DNA of 64,000 nt, from the NCBI GenBank assembly GCA_963920765.1, contig OY987248.1:13116539-13180538 (forward strand). Reading direction: 5' to 3'. Both the position numbers and the translations under genes were made by a program. The first letter of the stretch is position 1. Each line of letters opens with the position of its first letter. Under the pieces are notes generated by a model. That model did not search any database. It was not told where the DNA came from and saw only the letters and a program-made list of their open reading frames with translations. Below, in pieces: positions 11,665 through 21,175 of the stretch. The DNA is from Ulota crispa. Its lineage: Eukaryota > Streptophyta > Bryopsida > Orthotrichales > Orthotrichaceae.

Positions 11665-13645
11665 TCACTCCTCGCTGATGCGACGCTTTCGAGTTCGTGT
11701 ACTAACTCCTTGATCTTTGTATTGTGTTGGCTCTGGCTTCTCGTATAAGCCTTGCTCTTTCAGCCTATTGATCTTATCCTCCTACACCATTGAACTCAGT
11801 CTTAATGACAAAAATAAAATATGTAACGAACACCACACTAACCTCAAAGAAGTGACAAGCACGGTCACACACACCAGAAATGAAACTGGTGCTGCATCTG
11901 TAAATTGTTCTACTATGAATTTCATGTACAAGCTTTAAAAAGAAGGGAAAATTTCATGGATACCCCTGAAGTTTGCAATATTTACATAATACCCCTGCTT
12001 TTTCAGAAATTGCACAAATTCCCTTGGACCAAAATTATCAGGCATTTGTTTTATTGTACATGCCACTTCCCCTCTTCCTTTGTACGCATGTTGCTTCGTT
12101 TTTGTTTCATTACATTTCCATTCTTCAACAATAGTCATGAAGGAAGTACAAGCACAACAAATAAATGCCTACAAATTATGGTCCAAGGGTATTTGTGCAA
12201 TTTCTGAAATAGCAGGGGTATCTGTGTGAATATCGCAAACTTCAAGGGTATCCATAAAGATTTCCCTTATGAGTATGACCTTACTACAAAGCGTAGCTCA
12301 TAATTCTGACATATGATTGTTTCAGACATGTGCACATCACATCACATTTAACAAGAAGGTTGTTTTCCAGTTTTCTCACCTCATCACGTTGTTCGTTGTC
12401 CACACTCATGGAAAGCAAGTACCCGCCAAATGCAGCGAAAGCGGCGAGCATTACTACCAGCGCAACTGCACTAGAAGCCGTGATCCACATGGTCTCCTCC
12501 TCCATAGCTCTGATGGGGCCCGCAACCTTCCTGCTCCTCCGTCTTCCTATTCTACCCCTCCATACGTCCGCAACAAAACCTTGCCTTGTGATACATGGCC
12601 CCATTTTCACTGCACATCAGTCAGGACCTGCAAGAGGTTTAAATCGCCGAGGAATAGATTGGTTGCCATTAAATACAAACCCTAATCCGACGAAAATACC
12701 AACCTAATTGTCTCTTTGCCTATGAAACATTGGTACTATGGTGGTCAGAATGACGAGCTAAGCTTTGAAATGTTTTAAATTTTGTATAACGCACTAAAAT
12801 TGAAGAGATCCTCAGCCGCTGCAACACATACAAAATATTAGCAAAATCCTCTATAATAAAATTTAGGGCTTAGTCGTCCACAGATGACTTCAATTGCCAT
12901 GAGAATTTAGGGCTTCTACACTGAACTTTTCGAAGAGAAAAAGTTAACCCCTGAAGGACCAAGGTTTCACCGATTAAAACAACCAGTTCGATTGGTCGTA
13001 TTGTGAAAATATAAATTAAATGAAGCAAAATTTTATATCATTAGAATCCGTGAAGAACACTGGCGAAAAAACAAAACAAAACAAAACAAAGTTGAACCAA
13101 AAAATAGTCCAAGACAGCTAATAAAAAGATATTCACAATTCAAGTCTTTCCCTAACAAGTTGGTAAAACATGGAATTTTTGAAAAACAAAGACATAAATA
13201 GAAATTCATTTATATGTTACGCTCATCAGCTTGTTGACATTGTTCAGTACTTCTATCACATTCCCTGGAAAAATTGTGTCCACTTCTATTGATTGGAAAC
13301 AAGCTGGATTTTCCTTTACTGAGGTATCCAGATACACACCAAAGAAAATTATCAAAGCAAAAACAAGCATTCTCAGAGAAGGTTTTGTAATTTACCTGCA
13401 CGGTCTCCGTAGCTTTCCTCACTGAAATTCGTCGTCAAGACATTCTGGTGACTGCTAGAAGCCATTACTACTACATTGCGCGGCAACGAGGTGCTTCGTT
13501 TCCACGTTCTCAGCTCAGCGCCATACCCGAAACTCTTCGGTGGCTGAAGTCTTCGGTGCCGACTACATTGCCATGACCAGAGTGCCGCCTCTTGTGTAGA
13601 AACGAAGCATTGGCTCGAAACACTCGCTACAGCAAGAGCTACCAT
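11665..13645 (-). CDS. Predicted plastid-targeted single-membrane-span protein, 198 residues, unidentified
   Basis: Three exons on the minus strand: 13645-13396, 12609-12380 and 11781-11665, with GT-AG borders and one continuous frame (83 + 77 + 38 residues). The N-terminal 60 residues are rich in Ser, Ala and Arg and lack acidic runs except two Glu, like a chloroplast transit peptide. Next come a basic stretch (RGRIGRRRSRK), a hydrophobic segment of about 20 residues starting at WITASSAVALVV, and a charged tail ending RTRKRRISEE. The exon joins keep a clean frame and the C-terminal exon looks genuinely coding (EDKINRLKEQGLYEKPEP). I do not recognise the family; a thylakoid or envelope membrane location is inferred. 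An in-frame ATG 24 codons upstream (13717) is possible, but the internal ATG gives the more typical transit peptide. A further small exon in the 786-bp first intron cannot be excluded. Confidence 0.7.
11943..12268. mobile_element. Mutator-like MITE inside an intron
   Basis: A 326-bp element whose two ends are about 110-bp inverted repeats starting AAGGGAAAATTTCATGG and carrying TACCCCTGAAGTTTG. Long inverted repeats beginning GGGAAA and containing TACCCCT blocks are typical of plant Mutator-like (MULE) MITEs. It lies in the second intron of the minus-strand plastid-protein gene. No exact 9-bp target duplication is visible, which suggests an older insertion. Confidence 0.75.
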
Positions 13646-13965
13646 CTCATATAAAGTGTTCCGAAACCCTAAAACAGAGCCAATCACGAGAATGAATGGA
13701 AGAAATTGAGAAATCAATAAGAGATATTAAGGAACAATTAGGTCAGACATATCGGACGAGGATGACGTAATTACACAGCTCTTATCAAGCAATGGCGCCG
13801 AAGAGAGTAAGAGCTACCATCGCATATACAGTATTCCGAAACCCTAAAACAGAGCCAATTAGGAGAATGAATGGAAGGAATTGAGAAATCAATAAGAGAA
13901 TATAAATGAATGATTAGGTCACACATATCGGGCGAGGATGATGCAATTACACAGCTTGGCGTCGA
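13632..13965. repeat. 175-bp tandem duplication across a translation start
   Basis: The block at about 13632-13790 recurs at about 13807-13965 with scattered changes; the shared run GTTCCGAAACCCTAAAACAG shows the alignment. Each unit contains the minus-strand sequence ATGGTAGCTCTT. The start codon and first residues of the plastid-protein gene are therefore duplicated 175 bp upstream, where the frame diverges after MVAL. Confidence 0.85.
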
Positions 13966-14376
13966 AGAGATTATAAAACTGGACAGTGATTTCACTAATT
14001 TCCTGTTTGCAATACCTACCCCTGGGATCTTATACGAATGAATTGCGACCGGTAGTATTGAGCTGAGGATGAGGAGCTTTGCGACATGGAGATCAATTGT
14101 TTTCTAGAATTCACGAGAGTGAGGGACATACCTTGCTCTGTGAAGTGATTGCGCGAGGGAGAAGCGGCAGAATTGCTCCTCGGGGAGATGAAGACGACAC
14201 GGATGTGAAGAGAAGAGAATGCGAAGCGGAAGGGGGGAGGCTGACTGGAGGCGACTGCCTTATCCGTCTCCTTCAAAATCTACTTCTTCTATTAAAATCT
14301 TCATCCCTGTTGTCAACTCAACCAGTAATCTTCGTTCTATTCAAAGTGGACTGCCCTAAAACCGTCATCTTAACCC
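13966..14376. other. GC-richer upstream flank of the minus-strand gene
   Basis: About 14080-14280 is clearly GC-richer than its surroundings and could be the promoter or an untranslated first exon of the 198-residue protein gene. An 86-codon minus-strand frame (14016-14276) has no recognisable motif. Confidence 0.35.
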
Positions 14377-14495
14377 TTAACCCGTGAGCGGCCAGCCCAT
14401 ATTCATCAAAATCTAAACCCACTCATATTCAATCCAACCAATGGTAGGTGAGACAAGCTCCAAAATATAAGGAAAATGACAAACAATTTGACCGT

Positions 14496-16639
14496 TGTCA
14501 GGTTGAGAGGAGCGCGCCTTGGGAACACGCAGGGTGTCTTGCTGCAATCGTGCGTTGCCGATTAAAATCGTTTTTAATCTTTATTTTCTCTTCAAATCTT
14601 CAGTCTTCAGTCTTCTGTTAACATATCCTATGGCTCGCTCTAAGGATATAAGGGTCAAGATAGGGATAAGAGCCCACTGGATACGGGACGGATAGATCGA
14701 GACAGCAGACACAAGCTGCCGTCCATATGACGGGATCCTAAAATCGAATTCACGATCTGCTGGCCAAAACTCCAGATCGTGAGAACAGAGCAAGTCTCGA
14801 CCATGTGGGTGATCAATCCCACTTCATCACCACGACAATAAATGGGGTTAAGTTTGGTTTAACCCAAACTGCCCGTAACAAGGTTTACAAAACAGAATGG
14901 AAATAAATTGACAAACGAGCTTCCAAAACCGGCTAGAAATAACAAAACCACATCCCACACATACATAAAAAATAAACCCAAAACATTCCTCTTGAAATCT
15001 TCATATCTTCAGATCTTCAAGTTTTCATGTCTTCATGTTTTAATAAAAACAATGGGGAAAATCACAAATAACAAATTCTAGAAAAGCTGCGACCTTTTAT
15101 TTAGTGCCACAGATGGCTCAAGGATCCAAATGCTAAGTGCAATAGCAATTTGAAAAGCTCTTTTAACCTTTTAACATTTGTTCAAATTTCAACTCAATTT
15201 AAGCTACTGTCCAAAAGTTATGCGGGTTCAAAGTAGAGGCTCTTCTTCCTCCTTACAAACTAAACACTGCCTCTATAAACCTCTATAACTTTTGTTCTAT
15301 ACGTCACCCATAGAAACATGATATCAATTTAGAAAGATGATATCATTGGCTATAATTCATAAAATTTTCATTTCAAAATAAAACTTTATCCGAAAGCTCT
15401 AGTCAATCAAAGTGTGGGTCTCAATTCTTTAGAGAGCACCCAAACCTCTAACTTCTATCCACTATAACTTCTTCAATAAAACTCCAAATGAAATGGTTAA
15501 AGACAATTCAAAAAGCTATGACAACAAACTATTATTTCTAAAAATTTGAGAAGAAAATCTCATACTGTCCAAAAGTTGTAACTCTTCAAAGTCTTGCCCT
15601 TCTCTTAACAAAAAGGCAGCCACCTCCAAACCTTCACACTTCCATAACTTTCTCGTCCAAGCTTCAAATCTCAAGTTTAAGGACCTTCTAGAAAGCCAAT
15701 ATTAAGATAAACACTTTTTTCAAATCTTGCTACAAAATGATATACAAATCATAAGTTATGGCTTGTCAAAGTCTCAGCCTTTCTTCATAGTTTGGCTTTT
15801 TGACTCCAAAATTCAAACACTCATAACTTTTGCATCACAACTCCAAATAAAACTTGCAAACTTATTTTGAAAAGGTAATCACACAAGGAACAATTTCCTC
15901 AAATTTCAATTCAAAATCATGTATACACAAAAATAAATCTCACATCAAAGTTTTGGGATTTTTCCCCTTCTTCCCACCAACACTCATATACTAACTTCCA
16001 ACAACTAAAGAATCTTTTTTTTCATAATTTCGACTCTATCTAAGGTAGGGAGGTGGGGCACATCAGCCCATGCTCCTCCCTATCCTAACCCCACCATAGA
16101 TGTCAAATCTTTTTTCTTTTCACACATTTCTCATTCACTTCTAAATCCTTAGTATTTTTATTCAAACAAAGGTAAAATATATGAGCCTTCCAAAATATCT
16201 AAATAAACATATGAAAATGATTAAGTTACAAAATAAACACCATCGTAAAGTGGCCACGTGCCTTTGCGAGCATATAATAGCGTCAAACGTTTATCTTCAG
16301 TCATCAAGTCGTGAACTTGGTTGGTTGGAGAAGCGGTCGTTTCTGGCCACCCGCTGGTCCGGGTTCGAATCCCATCGAACTCGTCGAGCGGTGATAGCGG
16401 CTCACGGCTTGGCAGCTAGTGAGGCAGGAAATTGGCCCAGCCAACCCGCTACCTACCCCCCTGAGCTGTGCATGTGACAAGACAGCGCAGCGCATTGAAA
16501 TCTATAGCCGCTGCGCTGTCACCAAACCGTGGTCCTCACCACGACCACTCATTTTGCCTCAACTATTGATTTATTGAAATCAATACAAACATAAATAAAT
16601 AACAAGTATTTACAGGATGGAGGAATCTCCATCAGGACA
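14496..16639. mobile_element. LTR-retrotransposon remnant: solo-LTR-like element, copy 1
   Basis: A 2144-bp unit starting TG and ending CA, flanked by a 4-bp direct duplication (CCGT). The empty site can be read from the related MITE at 56049. A second copy of identical length lies inverted at 38304-40447. It has no internal retroviral-type genes, so a solo long terminal repeat or a non-autonomous derivative is the best reading. The middle kilobase holds loosely repeated blocks around the words AACTTTTG and GTTATAAC. The strong similarity of the two copies suggests a recent age. Which end is 5' is not certain. Confidence 0.75.
16250..16606 (+). repeat. tRNA-derived (SINE-like) segment inside the LTR-type element
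   Basis: GGTTCGAATCC at 16362 is a perfect RNA polymerase III B-box. About 40 bp upstream, TTGGTTGGAGAAGCGG resembles an A-box. Further blocks (GGCCCAGCC, CTGAGCTGTG) recall the body of plant Au-type SINEs. It is present in both 2144-bp copies, so it was incorporated before they dispersed. It is not a functional tRNA gene, since no cloverleaf closes around it. Confidence 0.5.
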
Positions 16640-16729
16640 CCGTACCAATAAAAAATTTATAACATATCAAACAAACAGAACTTTTTCATTTTTGAGCGCT
16701 CCATTTTGAAGTCCTGCGGCACTCACGGG

Positions 16730-17388
16730 TTAGCCCCTAAATGCCTAGGGCACCATATTTTGGTGCCAATAATATTTTGAAGTTCAATAAATCTTTATTA
16801 AGCTGTTTTTTTAGTATTTAATATTTAGTATTTTAAAATTATTAGTTTTGAAGTCTAGTTGTAGCATCAAAAATCCGATTTTGAAAATTATTGAGTGTGA
16901 ATTTTCAATTCAAGATTTTATGCAAGGGTGTCCATTGCAATCCTGACCTTTTAGTGTTGAGAGTTCATGAAAATGAGCCTCAAATTCACTAGATCTTGGA
17001 GAAATTTTCACACTAGAAATTCATTTTAAAAAACCGTAAAAGAGATTTTGAAAAGCCGTAAATAGATTGGAGTTATGTATGTTATATCCTTTAACCTCAT
17101 ATTTTTTTGGTGACCAACATTTTAGATTTGACATGTGAAAAGAGGATTGAAAGACTTGAAGTCACTTTTGGAGTTTTAACACCTTCTTGATTAAACATTA
17201 TAATCTTTCAATCCATAAGTGGTATTATTGTGTTTTCTTTTCCTATGAGATGTCTAAAATATCTAATTTGAATTTGTACGGTTACAATTTTTTAAAAATT
17301 GATACAACTTATCAAAATGTTGGCTTTTTGTTTAGTTTAGAGCAAATTTCTAGAAGCTCAGAAAAGGCCTTGGGCATTTAGGGGTTAA
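16730..17388. mobile_element. TTAA-type MITE, group B (0.65 kb), copy 1
   Basis: The ends are TTAG-CCCCTAAATGCC and GGGCATTTAGGGG-TTAA. It is alignable with 18562-19206 (inverted) and 54547-55197 (same orientation) over the whole length. The inverted repeats extend about 20-25 bp (CCCCTAAATGCCYAAGGCAC). It has no coding capacity. It abuts the group F element and uses the same target tetranucleotide. Confidence 0.88.
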
Positions 17389-18561
17389 TTGTCTCCTAAG
17401 ACCGTCACCCAAGCCCATTACCTAAACTAGTTGCATATAGCTCACTTGCATGTGTATAAGGTAGATAGACTCATATCCAAGCATTTAAGGGTTTGGGATA
17501 CCTCAAGGTCTTGGAAAGTTTAAGAAAAAAATCAATAGGATTAGCCTTTCAACAAGCTATCTTGAAACATAATTTTTGTAAAAAAAAGTATTGTAAATTA
17601 TTTTATGTAAAATGGCAAAGTTGCAGCTCATAGGGTCCCTTTAAGCGACTCTAAACTACCCTTGAAATTGTTTGGATGTGTTCCTAGAATAACACTTGAT
17701 GGTTCCATTCCCAACCATCTTAAAATAGCTTAGCACTTGACTTGTGGCAAAATTTTCTTGTGCAAAAGACATTCACTGCTCCACTTTGAGTTCAATAATG
17801 GGTGGAGAAGCCCAAAAAGTAGGGGTCAGAATTGGGGGACGCTCGGAGAACAAACCCTCTACCTTTGTCAATTGGGGTTTTAAATCTGAGAGACAACTGA
17901 CTTTCTCTAGAAAGTCATCCTTGCCAAGTGGTTGTTTTCCATGTAAAAATGGCAAATTTTCATTGCAAGACCGCATCTTTACTTGAAAACACTAATCAAC
18001 TTTGTTCCCAAGCAAGGTGTGCAAAATTTCAAGCATGGGCTCTTGTGCTTGAGAGTACAAGAAGCATGGGCCTTCTTGTGTGAGAGGACAAAAAAAAAAA
18101 AAAAAAAAAACCTGAAACTACTTGTGAGAAATCAACAAATTCCCTGCAAAAAGTAACAAGGGGAAAATCAGATTTGACTATATATGGAATTTATAATCAC
18201 TCTAAAATCCCTTAAGGTCTATTTGCACTTTGAGTTAGGGGTGAACAGAAACTGGCATATTTGTGCGAGTGTTCCCACCAACAAGCGCTTTTACCCCCGA
18301 GCCTAGCTGGCATCCTTGTTGGCAAGGTGGAAAGAGCGGTGCTAGTTGCACAACACTCATTAACTTTGCAAGAATTTTAGCAGAGCTTGCGGGTTTTTAG
18401 TACTTGTAAATGCTCGTCAAAATAAAAATTTCAGAGATTATTGAGCTCTTATCTGCGGTCTTTTGTAATATGGGCTTTGGCCTTGAGATACAAAATAGCG
18501 CCTGCAAAATTACCAGGTGAAGTTTTGATGTTGTTTCCATTCCTACAACGGTAATTGGCTG
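17389..18561. repeat. Dispersed repeat, inverted relative to 41.7-42.1 kb
   Basis: From about 17440 to 17850 the sequence aligns, reverse-complemented, with about 41700-42110: both carry AAGTATTGT, GCAAAGTT and TGTGTTCCTA in the same order and spacing. Boundaries and class are unclear. The rest of the interval holds a 20-base A-run at 18090-18111 preceded by a short local duplication (GCATGGGC at about 18035 and 18065), and no gene. Confidence 0.55.
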
Positions 18562-19206
18562 TTAACCCCTAAATGCCCAAGGCACTTTTTGAGCTTCTAG
18601 GAAAATGTTCTAAGTTGATCAAAAAGTCAAATTTTTGATGAGTTGTATTTGTTTTTTGTAAATTATAACCGTACAAAATTAAATTAAATATGTTAGAGAT
18701 CACATAGGAAAAGAAAACACACCATGATCATTTATGGATTGAAAGATTAGAATGTTTAATCAAGAGGGTGTTAAAAATATGAAAATGATTTGAAGTCTTT
18801 TAATTCCCTTTTCATATGTCAAATCCATAAAAATAAAAACATGAAAAATATGGGATTAAAGGACATAACATACATAACTCCAATCAATTTATAGCTTTTC
18901 AAAATCTCCTCTATAATTTTTTAAAATAAGTTTCTAGTGTAAATGTTTCTCCAAGGTCTAGCCTATTTGAGGCTCATTTCCAAGAGCTCTCAACGCTAAA
19001 AAATCAAGATTGCAATGGACACCCTTGCACAAAATCTTGAATAGATAAATCATAATCAATCATTTACATTTGATGCTAAAATTAGAATTTAGAAAGAATA
19101 GTCAAAAAAATTTAAATACACTAAAAACAACAAATTATTTAAGTTTTATAGAAGTCCAAAGTATTGTCAACATCAAAATGTGGTGCCTTTGACATTTAGG
19201 GGTTAA
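18562..19206. mobile_element. TTAA-type MITE, group B, copy 2 (inverted)
   Basis: TTAA-CCCCTAAATGCCCAAGG at the left and GACATTTAGGGG-TTAA at the right, 645 bp. It is the reverse-complement homologue of 16730-17388. Both termini are well preserved, making this the clearest example of the terminal inverted repeat in this group. Confidence 0.9.
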
Positions 19207-19281
19207 ACAAATGCGTGTGCAAGGCTTTTTCTAGAAAACCATCTAGAGTTTTCTGGTACGTCTTCTGCTTCAACAATTCTT

Positions 19282-19405
19282 CACTACAAGAAAACCATGG
19301 CCAAATTTACAAAAATTTGACAAAAATTGGGACCTATGTATACTGTAGATTAGGTCCCAATTTTTGTCAACTTTTTGTAGATTCAACCATGGATTTCTTG
19401 TAGTG
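19282..19405. mobile_element. 124-bp CACTA MITE with intact 3-bp target duplication
   Basis: It begins CACTACAAGAAAACCATGG and ends CCATGGATTTCTTGTAGTG, flanked on both sides by CTT. CACTACAAGAAA is the classic plant En/Spm (CACTA) terminus and 3-bp duplications are the rule in that superfamily. The inside is a second inverted repeat (TTGACAAAAATTGGGACCT and its inverse), so almost the whole element folds into one hairpin. Confidence 0.92.
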
Positions 19406-19635
19406 CTTGTTCAATATTCTCTCCTACACTTTTGCATGTAAAATTTAGAGTACAATGGGGTCTATTTTGTTTTTATGTTGAAGCTCCCCAAGGTTGTTTT
19501 CTTTCATAGTTTTATCACTGCAATTCTGAAAGTCGTAGAATACACTTTCTTGCAATGTTTGTGCATTTGCATAGTGTGATTGTAAGCTCAATGTATACCT
19601 CTGCTTTTTGTATAAGCATATGTTTGAATTTAATC

Positions 19636-21175
19636 AAGGGAAATTATCAAAAATAGGCTTGACAATTGGCCGTATTTCAAAAACATGCCTCACAATTGAA
19701 AAATATCAAAAATAGGCCTCATGGCAAGGTCCATGAAAAGAGTATTTTTAGTTTATTTCCTTCAATTCCCAAACTGGTTCATCAAGGATGTTTTCCATTA
19801 TTTTCTCTAATTCATACTATAAATGTAAAAAAGAGATTTTTAATCAAATTTTTAGCCAATGTTTACAAATTGCAAACGGCCTTTTCTCATTTCAATCAGC
19901 TAGCTTTGAACTAGCCATGGTTTCTCCCAAGACCTTGGGCCTCATCATATACCAAAAGTAGGCCTTGCAACTAAGGTGACAAAATTTTGTGCATGTTTAT
20001 TTATGGGAATTGATATGAGCACACCCGCGGTTTGATATATGCACACTAGGGGAGGGGTAAATTTTAAATGTTTTGCCATCAAAAAGCTAAATTTGGAAAA
20101 TTTGAATTCAATTTTGGATTTAAAGACCTTGATTTAGTCTAAAACCACAATGGAGGTTCCAATTAACTCCACCCAATGGAAAAGCTTAGCTAGAAGGCAA
20201 TTTATTACTATTACNNNNNNNNNNNNNNNNNNNNNNNNNNNNNNNNNNNNNNNNNNNNNNNNNNNNNNNNNNNNNNNNNNNNNNNNNNNNNNNNNNNNNN
20301 NNNNNNNNNNNNNNNNNNNNNNNNNNNNNNNNNNNNNNNNNNNNNNNNNNNNNNNNNNNNNNNNNNNNNNNNNNNNNNNNNNNNNNNNNNNNNNNNNNNN
20401 NNNNNNNNNNNNNNCGCGGTTTGATATATGCACACTAGGGGAGGGGTAAATTTTAAATGTTTTGCCATCAAAAAGCTAAATTTGGAAAATTTGAATTCAA
20501 TTTTGGATTTAAAGACCTTGATTTAGTCTAAAACCACAATGGAGGTTCCAATTAACTCCACCCAATGGAAAAGCTTAGCTAGAAGGCAATTATTACTATT
20601 ACCCTTGTTTGTAAAGAAAGCTAAGCTTTTCCATTGGGTGGAGTTAATTGGAACCTCCATTGTGGTTTTAGACTAAATCAAGGTCTTTAAATCCAAAATT
20701 GAATTCAAATTTTCCAAATTTAGCTTTTTGATGGCAAAACATTTAAAATTTACCCCTCCCCTAGTGTGCATATATCAAACCGCGGGTGTGCTCATATCAA
20801 TTCCCATAAATAAACATGCACAAAATTTTGGTCACCTTAGTTGCAAGGCCTACTTTTGGTATATGATGAGGCCCAAGGTCTTGGGAGAAACCATGGCTAG
20901 TTCAAAGCTAGCTGATTGAAATGAGAAAAGGCCGTTTGCAATTTGTAAACATTGGCTAAAAATTTGATTAAAAATCTCTTTTTTACATTTATAGTATGAA
21001 TTAGAGAAAATAATGGAAAACATCCTTGATGAACCAGTTTGGGAATTGAAGGAAATAAACTAAAAATACTCTTTTCATGGACCTTGCCATGAGGCCTATT
21101 TTTGATATTTTTCAATTGTGAGGCATGTTTTTGAAATACGGCCAATCATCAGGCCTATTTTTGATAATTTCACTT
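19636..21175. repeat. Long palindromic (fold-back) element, interrupted by an assembly gap
   Basis: The sequence from about 19636 inward is repeated as its reverse complement ending at about 21175. The innermost arms (to 20579 and from 20620) enclose a 40-base loop. Ends AAGGGAAATTATCAAAAA resemble Mutator-like or fold-back termini. Arms are about 555 bp once the gap artefact is removed, and there are no coding genes. The identical 82-codon frames in the two arms are simply mirror images. Confidence 0.85.
20215..20414. other. Assembly gap (200 N) bordered by a direct repeat
   Basis: Exactly 200 N bases. The 187 bases before the gap (20028-20214) recur right after it (20415-20600) with a one-base difference, so the gap sits in the left arm of the palindrome. 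The true gap length may be zero or negative, with the flanking copy duplicated in assembly. Confidence 0.95.

Larger units (their letters stand above)
14377..16733. mobile_element. TTAA-type MITE, group F, split by a nested LTR-type insertion
   Basis: The left end is TTAA then CCCGTGAGCG; the right end is its inverse, CACTCACGGG then TTAG. Without the 2144-bp insert it would be about 210 bp, close to the intact relative at 56049-56297, with which it shares AAACAATTTGACC and ACCAATAAAAA-like internal blocks. The right-hand border TTAG is also the left border of the next element (16730-17388), so the two elements share one target tetranucleotide. Confidence 0.75.

Noticed and set aside
12330-12707. 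Plus-strand frames of 122-125 codons over 12.3-12.7 kb
   Set aside because: They overlap exon 2 of the minus-strand plastid-protein gene, which has consistent splice joins on both sides; the plus-strand frames have no domain.
12944-12965. Single TTAACCCCTGAAGGACC word as another TTAA MITE
   Set aside because: It looks like a group C terminus, but no partner end or alignable interior was found on either side, so it is not listed as an element.
16362-16372. Possible tRNA gene (B-box GGTTCGAATCC), also at 38570-38581
   Set aside because: The sequence does not close into a cloverleaf with a 7-bp acceptor stem, and it occurs at the same place in both copies of a mobile element, so it is a tRNA-derived part of a repeat.
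20897-21145. An 82-codon frame identical to one at 19666-19914 on the other strand
   Set aside because: The two are mirror images in the arms of a palindrome and have no coding character.
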